A stretch of DNA of 64,000 nucleotides from Saccharibacillus sp. CPCC 101409 (GTDB lineage: Bacteria; Bacillota; Bacilli; Paenibacillales; Paenibacillaceae): assembly GCF_030518235.1 (NCBI RefSeq), contig NZ_JAULSA010000008.1, forward strand, positions 124,001 to 188,000. Reading direction: 5' to 3'. Shown piece after piece: positions 1 to 7,966 of the stretch. The stretch's first letter is position 1. Each line of letters starts with the position of its first letter. A model generated the notes under the pieces. It was not told the origin of the DNA. It was given only the letters and a program-made list of their open reading frames with translations, and ran no database searches. Both the position numbers and the translations under genes were made by a program.

Positions 1-2
1 TA

Positions 3-905
3 GGTACTGGACAAGATTTGTTGTACGAAAAGGCGGAAAATGAAGAATTAGAGATCCGGCTGGAGTTAGAAAGTTCACCGCCTTTATTTTGGAGTTTTGG
101 GTATGATAAAGATTCAGATTTATTGCCGATTTTAGAAACTTCTTTTGAAAATGAAGAGGTGACTTTGTTTTCTGAAAATTTCCAATATTTGAGTGCTGAG
201 AGGCTTGGTCCTAGAACTTATTTTAATCGCTCAAGTTTTGAAGTTAAGCAGCAAAATAGTTTGGGAATTCACGGAGAGTATACTACACATTATCTTTCTG
301 TACATCAAAATGATCCTATTCCAAATCAATTTCTTAAACACCCGCAAGGAGTAGCTGATACTTTAAAAGCACAGGTTGATGCTTGGCTAAGCATTATTAC
401 TCCGGGTACAAGATTAGATATTAGCGATTACAATGATATGGATATAACTAGCTTAAGATATCGCTTTGCTGGGGACCGAGACTTGAGCAATTCCTTTCGT
501 GCAACTAATGTAGGCTTTGGCTTAACTTATACTCTTCCAGTCTTAGTTGCGCTGCTAGTGGCAAAACCAAATTCGATTCTTCTAATTGAGAATCCTGAGG
601 CTCATTTGCATCCTAAAGGTCAAGCTATAGTTGGACGTTTAATGGCTTTGGCGTCGTTAGGTGGAGTTCAAATTATTACAGAAACTCATAGTGATCATGT
701 TTTAAATGGTATTCGTCTAGCTGTACATGATAAAGAGATAAGTCCGGGAAATATTTCAATAAACTTTTTTAGCAAAAAAAATAGAATAGGTGCAGTAGAT
801 CATTTGGTGGATAACTTGCTTATAGATCAAAATGGTAGAATTGAAGATTGGCCAGAAGATTTTTTTGATGAATGGGATAAGATTCTGGATAAATTAATTT
901 TTTAA
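3..905 (+). CDS. AAA/ABC-type ATPase, DUF3696-like, 5' end outside the window
   Basis: The frame is open to the left window edge, so the N-terminus and Walker A are missing. What remains shows a Walker B of the SMC/RecF kind (SILLIENPEAHLHP, about nt 572-613) and an H-switch (TETHSDHVLNG, about nt 679-711). It ends in a basic and acidic tail typical of DUF3696 proteins, which are soluble, OLD/RecF-like ATPases often found in defence loci. The coding sequence is AT-rich, unlike the GC-rich genes from 1940 onward. The next gene starts 25 bp downstream on the same strand and is probably its partner. ATPase class is clear; the biological role is inferred. Confidence 0.8.
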   Translation, partial: GTGQDLLYEKAENEELEIRLELESSPPLFWSFGYDKDSDLLPILETSFENEEVTLFSENFQYLSAERLGPRTYFNRSSFEVKQQNSLGIHGEYTTHYLSVHQNDPIPNQFLKHPQGVADTLKAQVDAWLSIITPGTRLDISDYNDMDITSLRYRFAGDRDLSNSFRATNVGFGLTYTLPVLVALLVAKPNSILLIENPEAHLHPKGQAIVGRLMALASLGGVQIITETHSDHVLNGIRLAVHDKEISPGNISINFFSKKNRIGAVDHLVDNLLIDQNGRIEDWPEDFFDEWDKILDKLIF

Positions 906-930
906 TTTATATAGAAAGGGAAGATTAATT

Positions 931-1884
931 TTGGAATTGGTTTTTAACGATCTATGTTTAAATGTCCCGTTAGAAAATGTAGAAAAAGCCAGGTTAAAAA
1001 TGGATCAATTTATAAAGTTAATGGCTGCCTTTTTTAAGGCTATGGGAAGTAAGGATTTACGTACTAATGAAAACTTTATACATTTAGAACTTGCTTCAGA
1101 TTACCGCATTATACAATGGATAAATGATTCAAGCGTAGATAAAGAAGCCAAGAGATTTTTTAAGTCATCAATTACACGTAAGCCTTATATTAATGACCAT
1201 AAAGAATCTCATATTTATTCTAAGTTTTTGTCTTCTGATTTTTTTCACAATGGGTTAAAGTGCGAAGGAATAGGCATTGCGCACCTTCTTGAAGCTATAT
1301 CAATAAGTCTTGAATCAAAGAGTGAATGGAATAGAGACTATTTAAAAATACAATTCATCGAAATTGACGAAGAAAATGATATACAAGAAAACATTATCTA
1401 TGTTAGACATGCAAGTAAAATAGAGCATTTGGATTCGCATCGGTCTTACATAACAGAGGTAAGAGCATTAGAATATCGAGACAATATTGAATGGAGAGAC
1501 CAATTAGATGTTACTTTTCCTAACCTATTATTTTGTGAGCATGCCAAACTCCAATTATCAAAATATAAAAAAGGGGAACCAATTTTAAAACAAATACAAA
1601 TCCGCTTGTTTGAATTGAACAGCCACTTTCAAGATGCAAAAGAAAGAGGGGCCGATTATTCGAATATACCTTCTAAAACTACGCCTGAAAGTAAAGCGAC
1701 TTTAGACGCATATAAGGAAGAACATACTTTTAGATGCCCTGATGGAAAGGGGAGAACTTTTTCGTGGCATGTGCGTATGACACCTGGAGCAGGTAGGATT
1801 TTCTTTTTATATGAAGAGGATGTTGGAAAATGCATCATAGGTCATATAGGAAATAAGTTGAAAACAGTGACAACAACTACCTGA
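931..1884 (+). CDS. Unknown partner of the DUF3696-like ATPase; possible RelE-like C-terminus
   Basis: 317 aa from a TTG start, preceded by AAAGGGA nine bases upstream. I do not recognise the family. No membrane segment or signal peptide is visible. The first 230 residues are mixed helical and charged. The last 50 residues (RTFSWHVRMTPGAGRIFF, then a KCIIGHIGNK strand) resemble the closing beta-hairpin of RelE/ParE-type toxins, where an Arg-Ile strand is followed by a short acidic turn and a G-H-I-G strand; this is only a pattern resemblance. It is co-directional with the ATPase gene, 25 bp away, and equally AT-rich, so the two probably form one transferred ATPase/effector module. Confidence 0.6.
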   Translation: MELVFNDLCLNVPLENVEKARLKMDQFIKLMAAFFKAMGSKDLRTNENFIHLELASDYRIIQWINDSSVDKEAKRFFKSSITRKPYINDHKESHIYSKFLSSDFFHNGLKCEGIGIAHLLEAISISLESKSEWNRDYLKIQFIEIDEENDIQENIIYVRHASKIEHLDSHRSYITEVRALEYRDNIEWRDQLDVTFPNLLFCEHAKLQLSKYKKGEPILKQIQIRLFELNSHFQDAKERGADYSNIPSKTTPESKATLDAYKEEHTFRCPDGKGRTFSWHVRMTPGAGRIFFLYEEDVGKCIIGHIGNKLKTVTTTT

Positions 1885-1939
1885 ATGTAAAGAATCTTAA
1901 TTTTTAATACCAACTTTATTTGGAGGGAGTGATTAAATA

Positions 1940-3031
1940 ATGGAGTCGTTATCCGAAACGTTCCAAAACGCGAGCTGCCGTACTTCCGGCAGCGGTCCGC
2001 GCAGCGTACAGGTGCTGCTCGACGCGCTGCAGGGCGAAGACGGCGGAACGCCGAGCGACATGTACGGCAAAGGCGAAACGATCGAGCGCTTCGAGCGGAA
2101 GCTCGCGCGGATGCTGGGCAAAGAAGCGGCGGTCTTTTTCCCCAGCGGCACCATGGCCCAGCAGATCGCGCTGCGCATCTGGAGCGACCGCAAAGGCAGC
2201 AAAGTCGTCGCTTACCACCCGCTGTGCCATCTGGAGATCCACGAGCAGGACGGCCTGCGCGAGCTGCATCATCTGGAGCCGGTGCTGCTGGGGACCGAAG
2301 ACCGGCTGATTACCCTTGACGATGTGAAAAATATGCCGGTCGACGTCCGCTGCCTGCTGCTTGAACTGCCCCAGCGCGAGATCGGCGGACAGCTTCCGGG
2401 CTATGCGGAGCTGGAGGAAATATCGGCCTACTGCCGGGAGAAAGGGATCGCGCTGCATCTGGACGGGGCGAGACTGTTCGAGATCCTGCCTTTTTATCAA
2501 AAAACGGCCGAAGAAGTGTGCGCGCTGTTCGACAGCGTCTATGTCTCGTTCTACAAAGGCGTGGGCGGAATCGCGGGTGCGATGCTGGCGGGCGACGCGG
2601 ACCTGGCGCAGCAGTCAAAGGTCTGGAAACGCCGTCACGGCGGCGACCTGATCAGCCTCTATCCGTATATCCTCAGTTCGGATTACTATCTCGACCGCCG
2701 TCTGCCGCAGATGGCGCGGTATTACGAGGAAGCCAAAGAGCTGGCGGCGCTGTACAACGATTGCTTCGGAATCCGAACGCTGCCCGAAGTGCCGGTATCG
2801 AATATGTTCCACCTGCATCTGTCCGCGCCGCGGGAAACGGCGGAGCGCGTCGTGGCCGGCGTGCAGGCGGAAACGGGTATCGGCCTGGCCGCGTACCTGC
2901 GGGAGACCGGCGAATCGGCCTGCGCGACGGAGATCAGCATCGGCGATTCGTACCGGGACGTGCCGAAAGACGAACTGCGCGAAGCGGTCAAGCTGCTCGG
3001 AGAACGTCTGGCGCAGGCGAATCGATCCTGA
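1940..3031 (+). CDS. Threonine aldolase family PLP enzyme (beta-eliminating lyase)
   Basis: 363 aa, fold-type I PLP enzyme close to low-specificity L-threonine aldolase, which cleaves threonine or allo-threonine to glycine and acetaldehyde. Visible signatures are the N-terminal DMYGKGETIERFE, the cofactor-contact region FFPSGTMAQQIAL, the HLDGARLFE aspartate that binds the pyridine nitrogen, and the Schiff-base lysine in SFYKGVGGIAGAML. The ATG start has GGAGGGAG about 10 bases upstream. GC content jumps relative to the upstream pair, so it belongs to the host chromosome. An intrinsic terminator follows. The exact substrate cannot be read from sequence. Confidence 0.85.
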   Translation: MESLSETFQNASCRTSGSGPRSVQVLLDALQGEDGGTPSDMYGKGETIERFERKLARMLGKEAAVFFPSGTMAQQIALRIWSDRKGSKVVAYHPLCHLEIHEQDGLRELHHLEPVLLGTEDRLITLDDVKNMPVDVRCLLLELPQREIGGQLPGYAELEEISAYCREKGIALHLDGARLFEILPFYQKTAEEVCALFDSVYVSFYKGVGGIAGAMLAGDADLAQQSKVWKRRHGGDLISLYPYILSSDYYLDRRLPQMARYYEEAKELAALYNDCFGIRTLPEVPVSNMFHLHLSAPRETAERVVAGVQAETGIGLAAYLRETGESACATEISIGDSYRDVPKDELREAVKLLGERLAQANRS

Positions 3032-3047
3032 CAATCGACTGACAAAT

Positions 3048-3095
3048 AAACAGCCATCGCGACCGGGCATCGAACCCGGCGGCGGTGGCTGTTTG
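3048..3095 (+). terminator. Hairpin terminator after the threonine aldolase-like gene
   Basis: Arms AACAGCCA and TGGCTGTT enclose a second internal stem (CCGGG/CCCGG). The T-run after it is short and interrupted, so strength is uncertain. Confidence 0.6.
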
Positions 3096-3218
3096 TGTGT
3101 TACTTCGTCTTTTTATCGCCTTTTTCTCAACATAAAATAGATAAAAGTCATCTCTTAATTCGCGGATTTTCCTACCTCGAAAGCTAAGTGTACATGTTAC
3201 GATGAAATCACTTTAAAA

Positions 3219-3287
3219 CAAGTTGATGGAATATGTGGGGGATACATACAATTCAACTTGGCTTATCCCTATTAAAGTTATTATATT
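3219..3287 (+). promoter_or_regulatory. Inverted repeat and probable promoter of the phosphodiester glycosidase-like gene
   Basis: A perfect 8-bp inverted repeat, CAAGTTGA (3219-3226) and TCAACTTG (3253-3260), has its right arm overlapping a candidate -35 TTGGCT (3258-3263). A -10 TATATT (3282-3287) follows after 18 bp. AAGGAGCTG precedes the ATG at 3306. The arrangement suggests repressor control or an early mRNA stem. Confidence 0.45.
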
Positions 3288-3305
3288 GAATAAGGAGCTG
3301 ATCGC

Positions 3306-4034
3306 ATGGGTATTGCTAAATATTATCATTCAAGTTCTATTAAGGGTAAGGATGTGCACTATATTTCTGCTGATCCATCTACTATCAATGTGAACAATAT
3401 CAACGGCAAGTCTCTGACAGCTAGTTCGTCCGGTTATTTCGGCATCAATGGTACATTCTTTGATAAAGAGAGTGAAACAGTTTCGGGTATTGCCTGTACT
3501 TCGGGCGGAACTCCTGTAGGTAAGGACGGAACCGGCTCAAGCGCAGTCTATAAACGTGGAACGCTGGTGCAATTTCGTCAGAACAACGGTGTAAATCCGA
3601 CTATCAGCAAATTCCAGCTCACTAATATCGCAGATGTCGGTTTTCCACTGTCCTGGATCGACTGGGCCATTAGCGGGCTGAATCTGTATCTGGATGACAG
3701 TTCTATTACTGATTCAACCAAATTGACAGCTAAACTCAAAAGTGCAGAACACGGTCAGTCTGTGAATAAGATTGATCCTCCAGAACAAGACGATCGCGCG
3801 GCTATTGGCTATAAGAGTTCTACCCAGAAAATTATCCTGGCCAATATTAAAGAGGCTACTGCTTGGGAAGCACGTGAAGTCATGAGGTATTTCGCCTGCG
3901 ATTATGCGATTCTACTTGATGGTAGTAATGCAACTCAAATGCGTGCTAAACTGTCCAACGGAAATGTCGTGACTAATGGCGGTGGAAGAAACATTTATAG
4001 TGTTGTCACAGTAAATAATGCAACATGGCAATAA
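3306..4034 (+). CDS. Phosphodiester glycosidase (NAGPA/DUF2233-like) without signal peptide
   Basis: 242 aa. The family includes the NAGPA uncovering enzyme and bacterial relatives that cleave sugar-phosphodiester bonds. The region GYFGINGTFFD matches the N-terminal family block, and RAAIGYKSSTQKIILANIK followed by a DYAILLDGSNATQM block matches the conserved C-terminal half with its Asp-Gly motif. Bacterial members normally carry a signal peptide or membrane anchor; this one begins directly with the domain (MGIAKYYHSSS), so it would stay in the cytoplasm unless exported by another route. The gene is clearly less GC-rich than neighbours. It stands alone between its own promoter and a strong terminator. 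Confidence 0.7.
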   Translation: MGIAKYYHSSSIKGKDVHYISADPSTINVNNINGKSLTASSSGYFGINGTFFDKESETVSGIACTSGGTPVGKDGTGSSAVYKRGTLVQFRQNNGVNPTISKFQLTNIADVGFPLSWIDWAISGLNLYLDDSSITDSTKLTAKLKSAEHGQSVNKIDPPEQDDRAAIGYKSSTQKIILANIKEATAWEAREVMRYFACDYAILLDGSNATQMRAKLSNGNVVTNGGGRNIYSVVTVNNATWQ

Positions 4035-4079
4035 CAATTCTATGTATGGGGATTGAGTAAACATATAAAGTATCCAATA

Positions 4080-4116
4080 AACAGCTCCAGTCTATGGACT
4101 GGAGCTGTTCTTTTTT
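4080..4116 (+). terminator. Strong intrinsic terminator
   Basis: A perfect 13-bp stem (4080-4092 with 4097-4109) and a TATG loop are followed by CTTTTTTG. It closes the phosphodiester glycosidase-like transcription unit. Confidence 0.9.
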
Positions 4117-4180
4117 GTGATTAAAATATATAAATACTAAATAATTCAATTTATAAGCATTGAGGTTTTCAGTTTTTATA

Positions 4181-4681
4181 TTAATCGATTTGTATGATCT
4201 TCCATTCTCCAATTGCATCTTGCTTCATATTGTAAGTGGCGCCTGTTTCTTTGACTTGTCCAGTATCCGCTGACTCCACTTCATATTGAACATTTATATC
4301 GATGCGCCCTTCGTCGCGATCTATAATGGTAGGTTTTCCAATAAAACGAAACCGGTCGTCAGTATCTATTAAAAATAAGTCACCTTCATACAATTTTTTT
4401 GTAGCATAAGTAGCTTCGAATGCTGCTTTATCGTTCTTTACCCAAGCCTGCATATTTTGTTCTAATACTTTTAAGACTGGCTGATAACTTTCATTGTTTT
4501 GATAGTCAGATATATCTATAGCGACTCCTTCTTGAAAATTGCTGCCAGCTTCATTAGACGGCTTGTTTTCGACTAAGGGAACTGAAGTTTGCTCTGCCTT
4601 TTCCGGAACGTTCTGCTGCTGTGAACAACCTGCTGCGACCGTCGATAACAATAACATTAGAAGAAAACTAATTTTTTTCAT
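4181..4681 (-). CDS. Small predicted lipoprotein, NTF2/SnoaL-like body
   Basis: 166 aa. Residues 1-19 form a lipoprotein signal (basic start, hydrophobic core, lipobox VAAGC with Cys19). A Ser/Gln/Glu-rich linker follows to about residue 50, so the protein should be anchored on the outer face of the membrane. The remaining 110 residues (EQNMQAWVKNDKAAFEATYA, then alternating strands ending GEWKIIQID) look like an NTF2/SnoaL-type cone fold, a shape used for ligand binding or protein contact; no catalytic residues can be assigned. GGAGGG lies nine bases before the ATG. It is AT-rich like the gene at 3306, with which it converges, and may have arrived with it. Confidence 0.7.
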   Translation of the reverse strand: MKKISFLLMLLLSTVAAGCSQQQNVPEKAEQTSVPLVENKPSNEAGSNFQEGVAIDISDYQNNESYQPVLKVLEQNMQAWVKNDKAAFEATYATKKLYEGDLFLIDTDDRFRFIGKPTIIDRDEGRIDINVQYEVESADTGQVKETGATYNMKQDAIGEWKIIQID

Positions 4682-4804
4682 ATTTTACCCTCCAGTATTT
4701 TGAACATCATATATACACGTTTCGCCAATCTAACCTCGTCGTGGTTAACAAAACAAAAGATCTCATTTTCATAATTATTTAACGCTGGAAGTAACGTAAA
4801 AGTT

Positions 4805-4847
4805 GCTTTAACCAATCAAGAGATGAGAATTAAAAATTGGTTAAAGC
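4805..4847. repeat. Perfect 12-bp inverted repeat in the 4682-4975 intergenic gap
   Basis: GCTTTAACCAAT (4805-4816) and ATTGGTTAAAGC (4836-4847) are separated by 19 bases. There is no T-run, so it is not a clear terminator. Otherwise I see nothing in this AT-rich gap except the region upstream of the lipoprotein gene. Confidence 0.5.
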
Positions 4848-4975
4848 CCATATAACAAATCCAAAACAAGTAGATTTGGCTGAACTTTTGTTCCTGGCAA
4901 GAAAATTTTCGAAGTGGTGAAGAAATAAATTCTGCTGCTAGAGGGCTCCTGTATGATCGATCGAGAAATAGCCAA

Positions 4976-5866
4976 TCAGACTAAGCTGCCCTTATTCGAA
5001 GTCTTCTTCGGCGCCGCAAACTCTTCCCGGTACACCCGGTCCACATTGTCCAGCACGCGCTGCGCGTGTTCGGCGAATCTCAGGTCCACGATGCCTTTTT
5101 TGTCGATCAGCACGCCGGCTTTGTCGCGGTACGGACCGAACGCGGCCTCGTACAGGCGCGAAGCGCCCTGAGCCGGGCCGGGGAAGAAGCGCATCAAGTA
5201 ATTGACCGGGAACGGCAGGCCGGATTTCTTGCCTTTGCGCACCGTATTGTTCGGGCCGGGATCGGCGCTGCGCAGCTTGATGCCGTCGGATGCTTCGCGC
5301 GAAGCGAGCGCCCGCGTCCACAGCGACAGGGCAAGCTTGCTTTCCGCGTAGGCGCCGGTCAGCTGCTTGAAGGTTGAGGGATGCGGCAGTTTGTCGGGAT
5401 CGAAGGTTTTGACAAAGTTGAACGCGTTCGAAGAAGTGCCGATCACCGTTCGCAGCGATCCGCGCAGCAGCAGGTCTTTCAGCTCGCGGTAAACGATATA
5501 CGGCACGACCGTTTGCAGTTCGTAGTGCATTTCGCGCCCCTGCGGCGAGAAGCTCAGCTCCGCCAGACTGCCGCCCGCGTTGTTGAAGACGACGTCGAGC
5601 TTCGGCTCTTCCTGCTTGATGCGTTCCAGCGCCGCCCGCAGCTGAGCGAAATCCGTCAGTTCGGCGCGGTAGATCCGCAGCCGCCCTTCGCGCAGCGCCG
5701 ACTGCACGATCTCGTCGCCGTCGGCAAAGTTGGAGCGGATCAGTACCGCCACCTGCCAGCCTTCGCCCAGCAGCCGCCGCGTCAGCTCCAGGCCGATGCC
5801 GTTATTGGCGCCGGTAACCAGGGCGATGGAATCGCGGTTCGAATCGGGTATTTGTCGAGTGTTCAT
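4976..5866 (-). CDS. Short-chain dehydrogenase/reductase (SDR)
   Basis: 296 aa, Rossmann-fold NAD(P)-dependent oxidoreductase. The cofactor loop is TGANNGIG (near residues 18-25), the structural motif is NNAGG, the catalytic Ser lies in GTSSN and the catalytic pair is Tyr-Lys in YAESK. The start is placed at the ATG with GGAGGA eight bases upstream; a longer frame begins inside the promoter and is rejected. It is transcribed away from the MerR gene at 6060, and its upstream region carries the same operator sequence as the MerR promoter, so it is probably the regulated target. Substrate unknown; protochlorophyllide-reductase-like or retinol-dehydrogenase-like SDRs are the closest in appearance. 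Confidence 0.85.
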   Translation of the reverse strand: MNTRQIPDSNRDSIALVTGANNGIGLELTRRLLGEGWQVAVLIRSNFADGDEIVQSALREGRLRIYRAELTDFAQLRAALERIKQEEPKLDVVFNNAGGSLAELSFSPQGREMHYELQTVVPYIVYRELKDLLLRGSLRTVIGTSSNAFNFVKTFDPDKLPHPSTFKQLTGAYAESKLALSLWTRALASREASDGIKLRSADPGPNNTVRKGKKSGLPFPVNYLMRFFPGPAQGASRLYEAAFGPYRDKAGVLIDKKGIVDLRFAEHAQRVLDNVDRVYREEFAAPKKTSNKGSLV

Positions 5867-5912
5867 TGGTTGTGTCCTCCAGTCGAATATTGGTGATGGA
5901 GGACAGCTTATA

Positions 5913-6003
5913 ACTTGGAGCCGAGTCCAAGTCAAGCACGATCTCATGAATCATTTTCACTGAATTCTTTTCTTGACCTGGAGCTGACTCCAAGTTGTAT
6001 ACT
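5913..6003. promoter_or_regulatory. Paired MerR-type operators between SDR and merR
   Basis: Two copies of the dyad ACTTGGA-N6-TCCAAGT lie between the divergent genes: a perfect one at 5913-5932 and a one-mismatch copy at 5976-5995. The right copy sits in the spacer of a promoter with -35 TTGACC (5973-5978) and -10 TATACT (5998-6003). That spacer is 19 bp, the elongated length typical of MerR-activated promoters. The left copy lies in the SDR promoter read leftward (TTGACT, 17 bp, TATAAG). Confidence 0.8.
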
Positions 6004-6059
6004 TTCGATAACAATGACCAATCCGAATATAGACGCACAGAGAAAAGGAGCCGATCGAT

Positions 6060-6530
6060 ATGGAAAGCACGCGCATACGCACGGAAGAAACCGAATCGAC
6101 AGCGGAAGGCTATTCAATCAAAGAAACGGCGCAGCAAACCAGGCTGTCCGAAGATACGATCCGCTACTACGAGAAGATCGGACTGCTGCCGCGGGCGCGG
6201 CGCAAAGAAAATCGGCACCGCATCTACGGCGAAGAAGAGATTCGGGTCATGAAGCTGATCGGCTGCCTCAAGAAGACCGGAATGCCGCTGGACGAAATGA
6301 AGCCGTATCTGGATATGGCGCGCACCGGCGACCTGTCCGGAACGCCTGAGAATTACGAACGTTTCCGCGCCTACCGGCAAACCGTGCTGGAACAGATCGC
6401 CGAACTGCAAAGCGTCGTCGCCTTTATGGACCTCAAACTGGAGCAAGGTTCGCTGATGCAGCGCCGGACCTGCGACGAACCCGAGAGCGAACTGGGCCTC
6501 CCGATCCAACGCAGCAGCAAGTTTCAGTAA
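6060..6530 (+). CDS. MerR family transcriptional regulator
   Basis: 156 aa. The winged-helix DNA-binding region covers roughly residues 19-88 (YSIKETAQQTRLSEDTIRYY, then EEEIRVMKLIGCLKKTGMPL). A dimerisation helix follows, and the short acidic C-terminus is too small for a large ligand domain. One Cys lies in the DNA-binding half (LIGCLKKTG) and one near the end (RRTCDE), so redox or electrophile sensing, as in the AdhR/NmlR branch, is possible but not shown. AAAGGAG precedes the ATG. It most likely controls itself and the divergent SDR gene through the two dyads at 5913-5995. Confidence 0.85.
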   Translation: MESTRIRTEETESTAEGYSIKETAQQTRLSEDTIRYYEKIGLLPRARRKENRHRIYGEEEIRVMKLIGCLKKTGMPLDEMKPYLDMARTGDLSGTPENYERFRAYRQTVLEQIAELQSVVAFMDLKLEQGSLMQRRTCDEPESELGLPIQRSSKFQ

Positions 6531-6562
6531 GCCGAGAGCCGCCGGCTCGGTAAACGCCAAAT

Positions 6563-6596
6563 AAGACGAAGCGCGTATAAAGCGCGCTTTCGTCTT
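6563..6596 (+). terminator. merR terminator hairpin, left copy of a duplicated hairpin
   Basis: Arms AGACGAAGCGCG and CGCGCTTTCGTCT flank a short loop. A shortened relative with a T-run lies at 7217-7242. The element at 6597-7216 separates the two copies. Confidence 0.6.
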
Positions 6597-7216
6597 CAAG
6601 AAAGTCTGGTTCGATAAAAAAAGCCGGTAAGCGGAGGAGAAAATTTCGTGTAGGTACAGACTTTCGAAGAAAGTCACGGATTGTCGAGAAACGATTGGAT
6701 GTAAACCTAATTTAGGCGGGTTCGATTGGAAGGAAAGGTCGGGAAAGGGCTGGAGAAATAAAGCCAGCGGCAAGAAGAATTGAAATAGCTGCGTATAGGC
6801 CCTTATTCCGGCTTTATCTTACATTTCCGAGCAAATAACTGCACTCATACATCTATTTCGAGCTTTTGCGCTTCGATTCGGCCTTTGGACCCCGAATAGC
6901 TGCACCTGCGTCGCTATTTGGAGAAATCGGAGGATTTCGCCCCAAATAAGTGTGCCTGTGCCGCTATTTTCCTTTTGGAACCATACCCGGATTTCTTGAC
7001 AGCCTGAGACTTTCGAAGAAAGTCACTCCGGAAGGATAGGCTTCTGGCGTTCGCCTTTGAAATCGGGAAGATTCCATATTAATCTAATCAAACTTCCTGG
7101 TTTCAACACGCGACCTAAAGTCTTTCGAAGAAAGACACGCCGAAAGCCTACGCTAACGAATTTTCTCCGCAGCTTCATATGGTTTCTTTACGAATAGGAC
7201 TTTCTTAACGCTTTTA
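6597..7216. mobile_element. Element B, copy 1 (MITE-like, interrupted by element A)
   Basis: Without the inserted element A and its 20-bp duplication, this is about 271 bp and aligns with the reverse strand of 21560-21832. The ends are inverted copies (TTCAAGAAAGTCTGGTTCG at the left; TTAAGAAAGTCCTATTCG reading in from the right). Inside are a second inverted pair around GCGGAGGAGAAAATT, two small palindromes (GACTTTC/GAAAGTC and GTCTTTC/GAAAGAC) and a GAAATCGGGAAG stem. No coding capacity is evident. It lies between two versions of the merR terminator hairpin. Confidence 0.7.
6678..7006. mobile_element. Element A, copy 1 (329 bp), inserted inside element B
   Basis: Nearly identical to the reverse strand of 58342-58671; the first 50 bases match exactly. 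Its ends are imperfect inverted repeats around TGTCGAGAAA and TGTCAAGAAA. The flanks are direct 20-bp copies of the palindrome AGACTTTCGAAGAAAGTCAC (6658-6677 and 7007-7026). The uninterrupted palindrome survives in element B copy 2, so the duplication is target-derived. The body holds four imperfect palindromic boxes starting at 6783, 6833, 6894 and 6944. It encodes nothing recognisable. Confidence 0.75.
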
Positions 7217-7242
7217 GGACGAAACGCGCTTTCGTTCTTTTT
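7217..7242 (+). terminator. Right copy of the duplicated merR terminator hairpin
   Basis: ACGAAA and TTTCGT arms around CGCG are followed by a T-run. It resembles 6563-6596 with the central part removed. Confidence 0.5.
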
Positions 7243-7269
7243 GCTAAGCCGGAACCACGCCGCCACGCC

Positions 7270-7950
7270 TTACTGCGCATAATCCCCGGTATAGTTGAGC
7301 AGCGACACATCCGTTACGCCGTCCAGCGCGGACAGTTCGTGCACAAAAGCGGTGTTGTCGTCGCGCAGACGCAGCTCCACGGTCATTTCGACATAGTCTT
7401 TGCGCACCGTCTTGGACTTGAGCGTATAGGTCATCTTTTGCAGTCTGGCCCGGACCTGGCTCGTCGCGTCTTCCGAATGGCGGACGATGAGCAGATAAGG
7501 CTGTTCGCGCACCTTGCGGCGGGACAGGACGAGCAGCGTCGCGCCGATCGCGATCGAACCGACGATGGCGAGCGGGTACAGCTTGGCTCCCGCGGCGACG
7601 CCTCCGGCGATGGACCAGAACATGTACACGATATCGAGCGGGTCTTTGACGGCGGTCCGGAACCGCACGATGCTGAGCGCGCCGACCATGCCGAGCGACA
7701 GCACGATATTCGAGCTGATCGTCATGATGATCATGCTCGTAATCATGCACATCAGCACGAAAGCGGCGTTGTAGTTGTAGCTGTACACGACTCCGCGGAA
7801 CGTAATCTTGTAGATATAGAAGATAAACAATCCGATCAGCAAAGACACGCCCAAACCGAGGAAGACGTCGATATACGAGACGCTGCGGAACACTTCGAGG
7901 TGCGTCACGCTTTTTTTAAACAGGTCCTGGAAGTTCAAGTTATCGTTCAT
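7270..7950 (-). CDS. DUF4956 membrane protein, last gene of the pel operon
   Basis: 226 aa. Three to four hydrophobic segments lie within residues 28-140. They contain the DUF4956 core SNIVLSLGMVGALSIVRFRT, which resembles the MgtC-type VGALSIVRFRT block. The cytoplasmic C-terminal half (residues 145-226) folds as alternating strands and helices and may be an ACT-like regulatory domain. DUF4956 proteins commonly sit beside VTC-domain polymerases and CotH-type proteins, as here. A role in moving or sensing an anionic product is plausible, but the family has no settled function. The ATG follows a GGAGACG-type site, 16 bp after the VTC gene. Confidence 0.8.
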   Translation of the reverse strand: MNDNLNFQDLFKKSVTHLEVFRSVSYIDVFLGLGVSLLIGLFIFYIYKITFRGVVYSYNYNAAFVLMCMITSMIIMTISSNIVLSLGMVGALSIVRFRTAVKDPLDIVYMFWSIAGGVAAGAKLYPLAIVGSIAIGATLLVLSRRKVREQPYLLIVRHSEDATSQVRARLQKMTYTLKSKTVRKDYVEMTVELRLRDDNTAFVHELSALDGVTDVSLLNYTGDYAQ

Positions 7951-7966
7951 GGGTAGAGACGTCTCC

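Noticed and set aside
1-905. TTG at position 18 as the start of the first gene
   Set aside because: The frame is open to the window edge and the Walker A region is missing, so the start must lie outside.
6114-6773. Minus-strand frame shared with a plus-strand frame near 58575
   Set aside because: The common peptide is translation of the repeated element A, not a conserved protein; one copy also runs antisense through merR.
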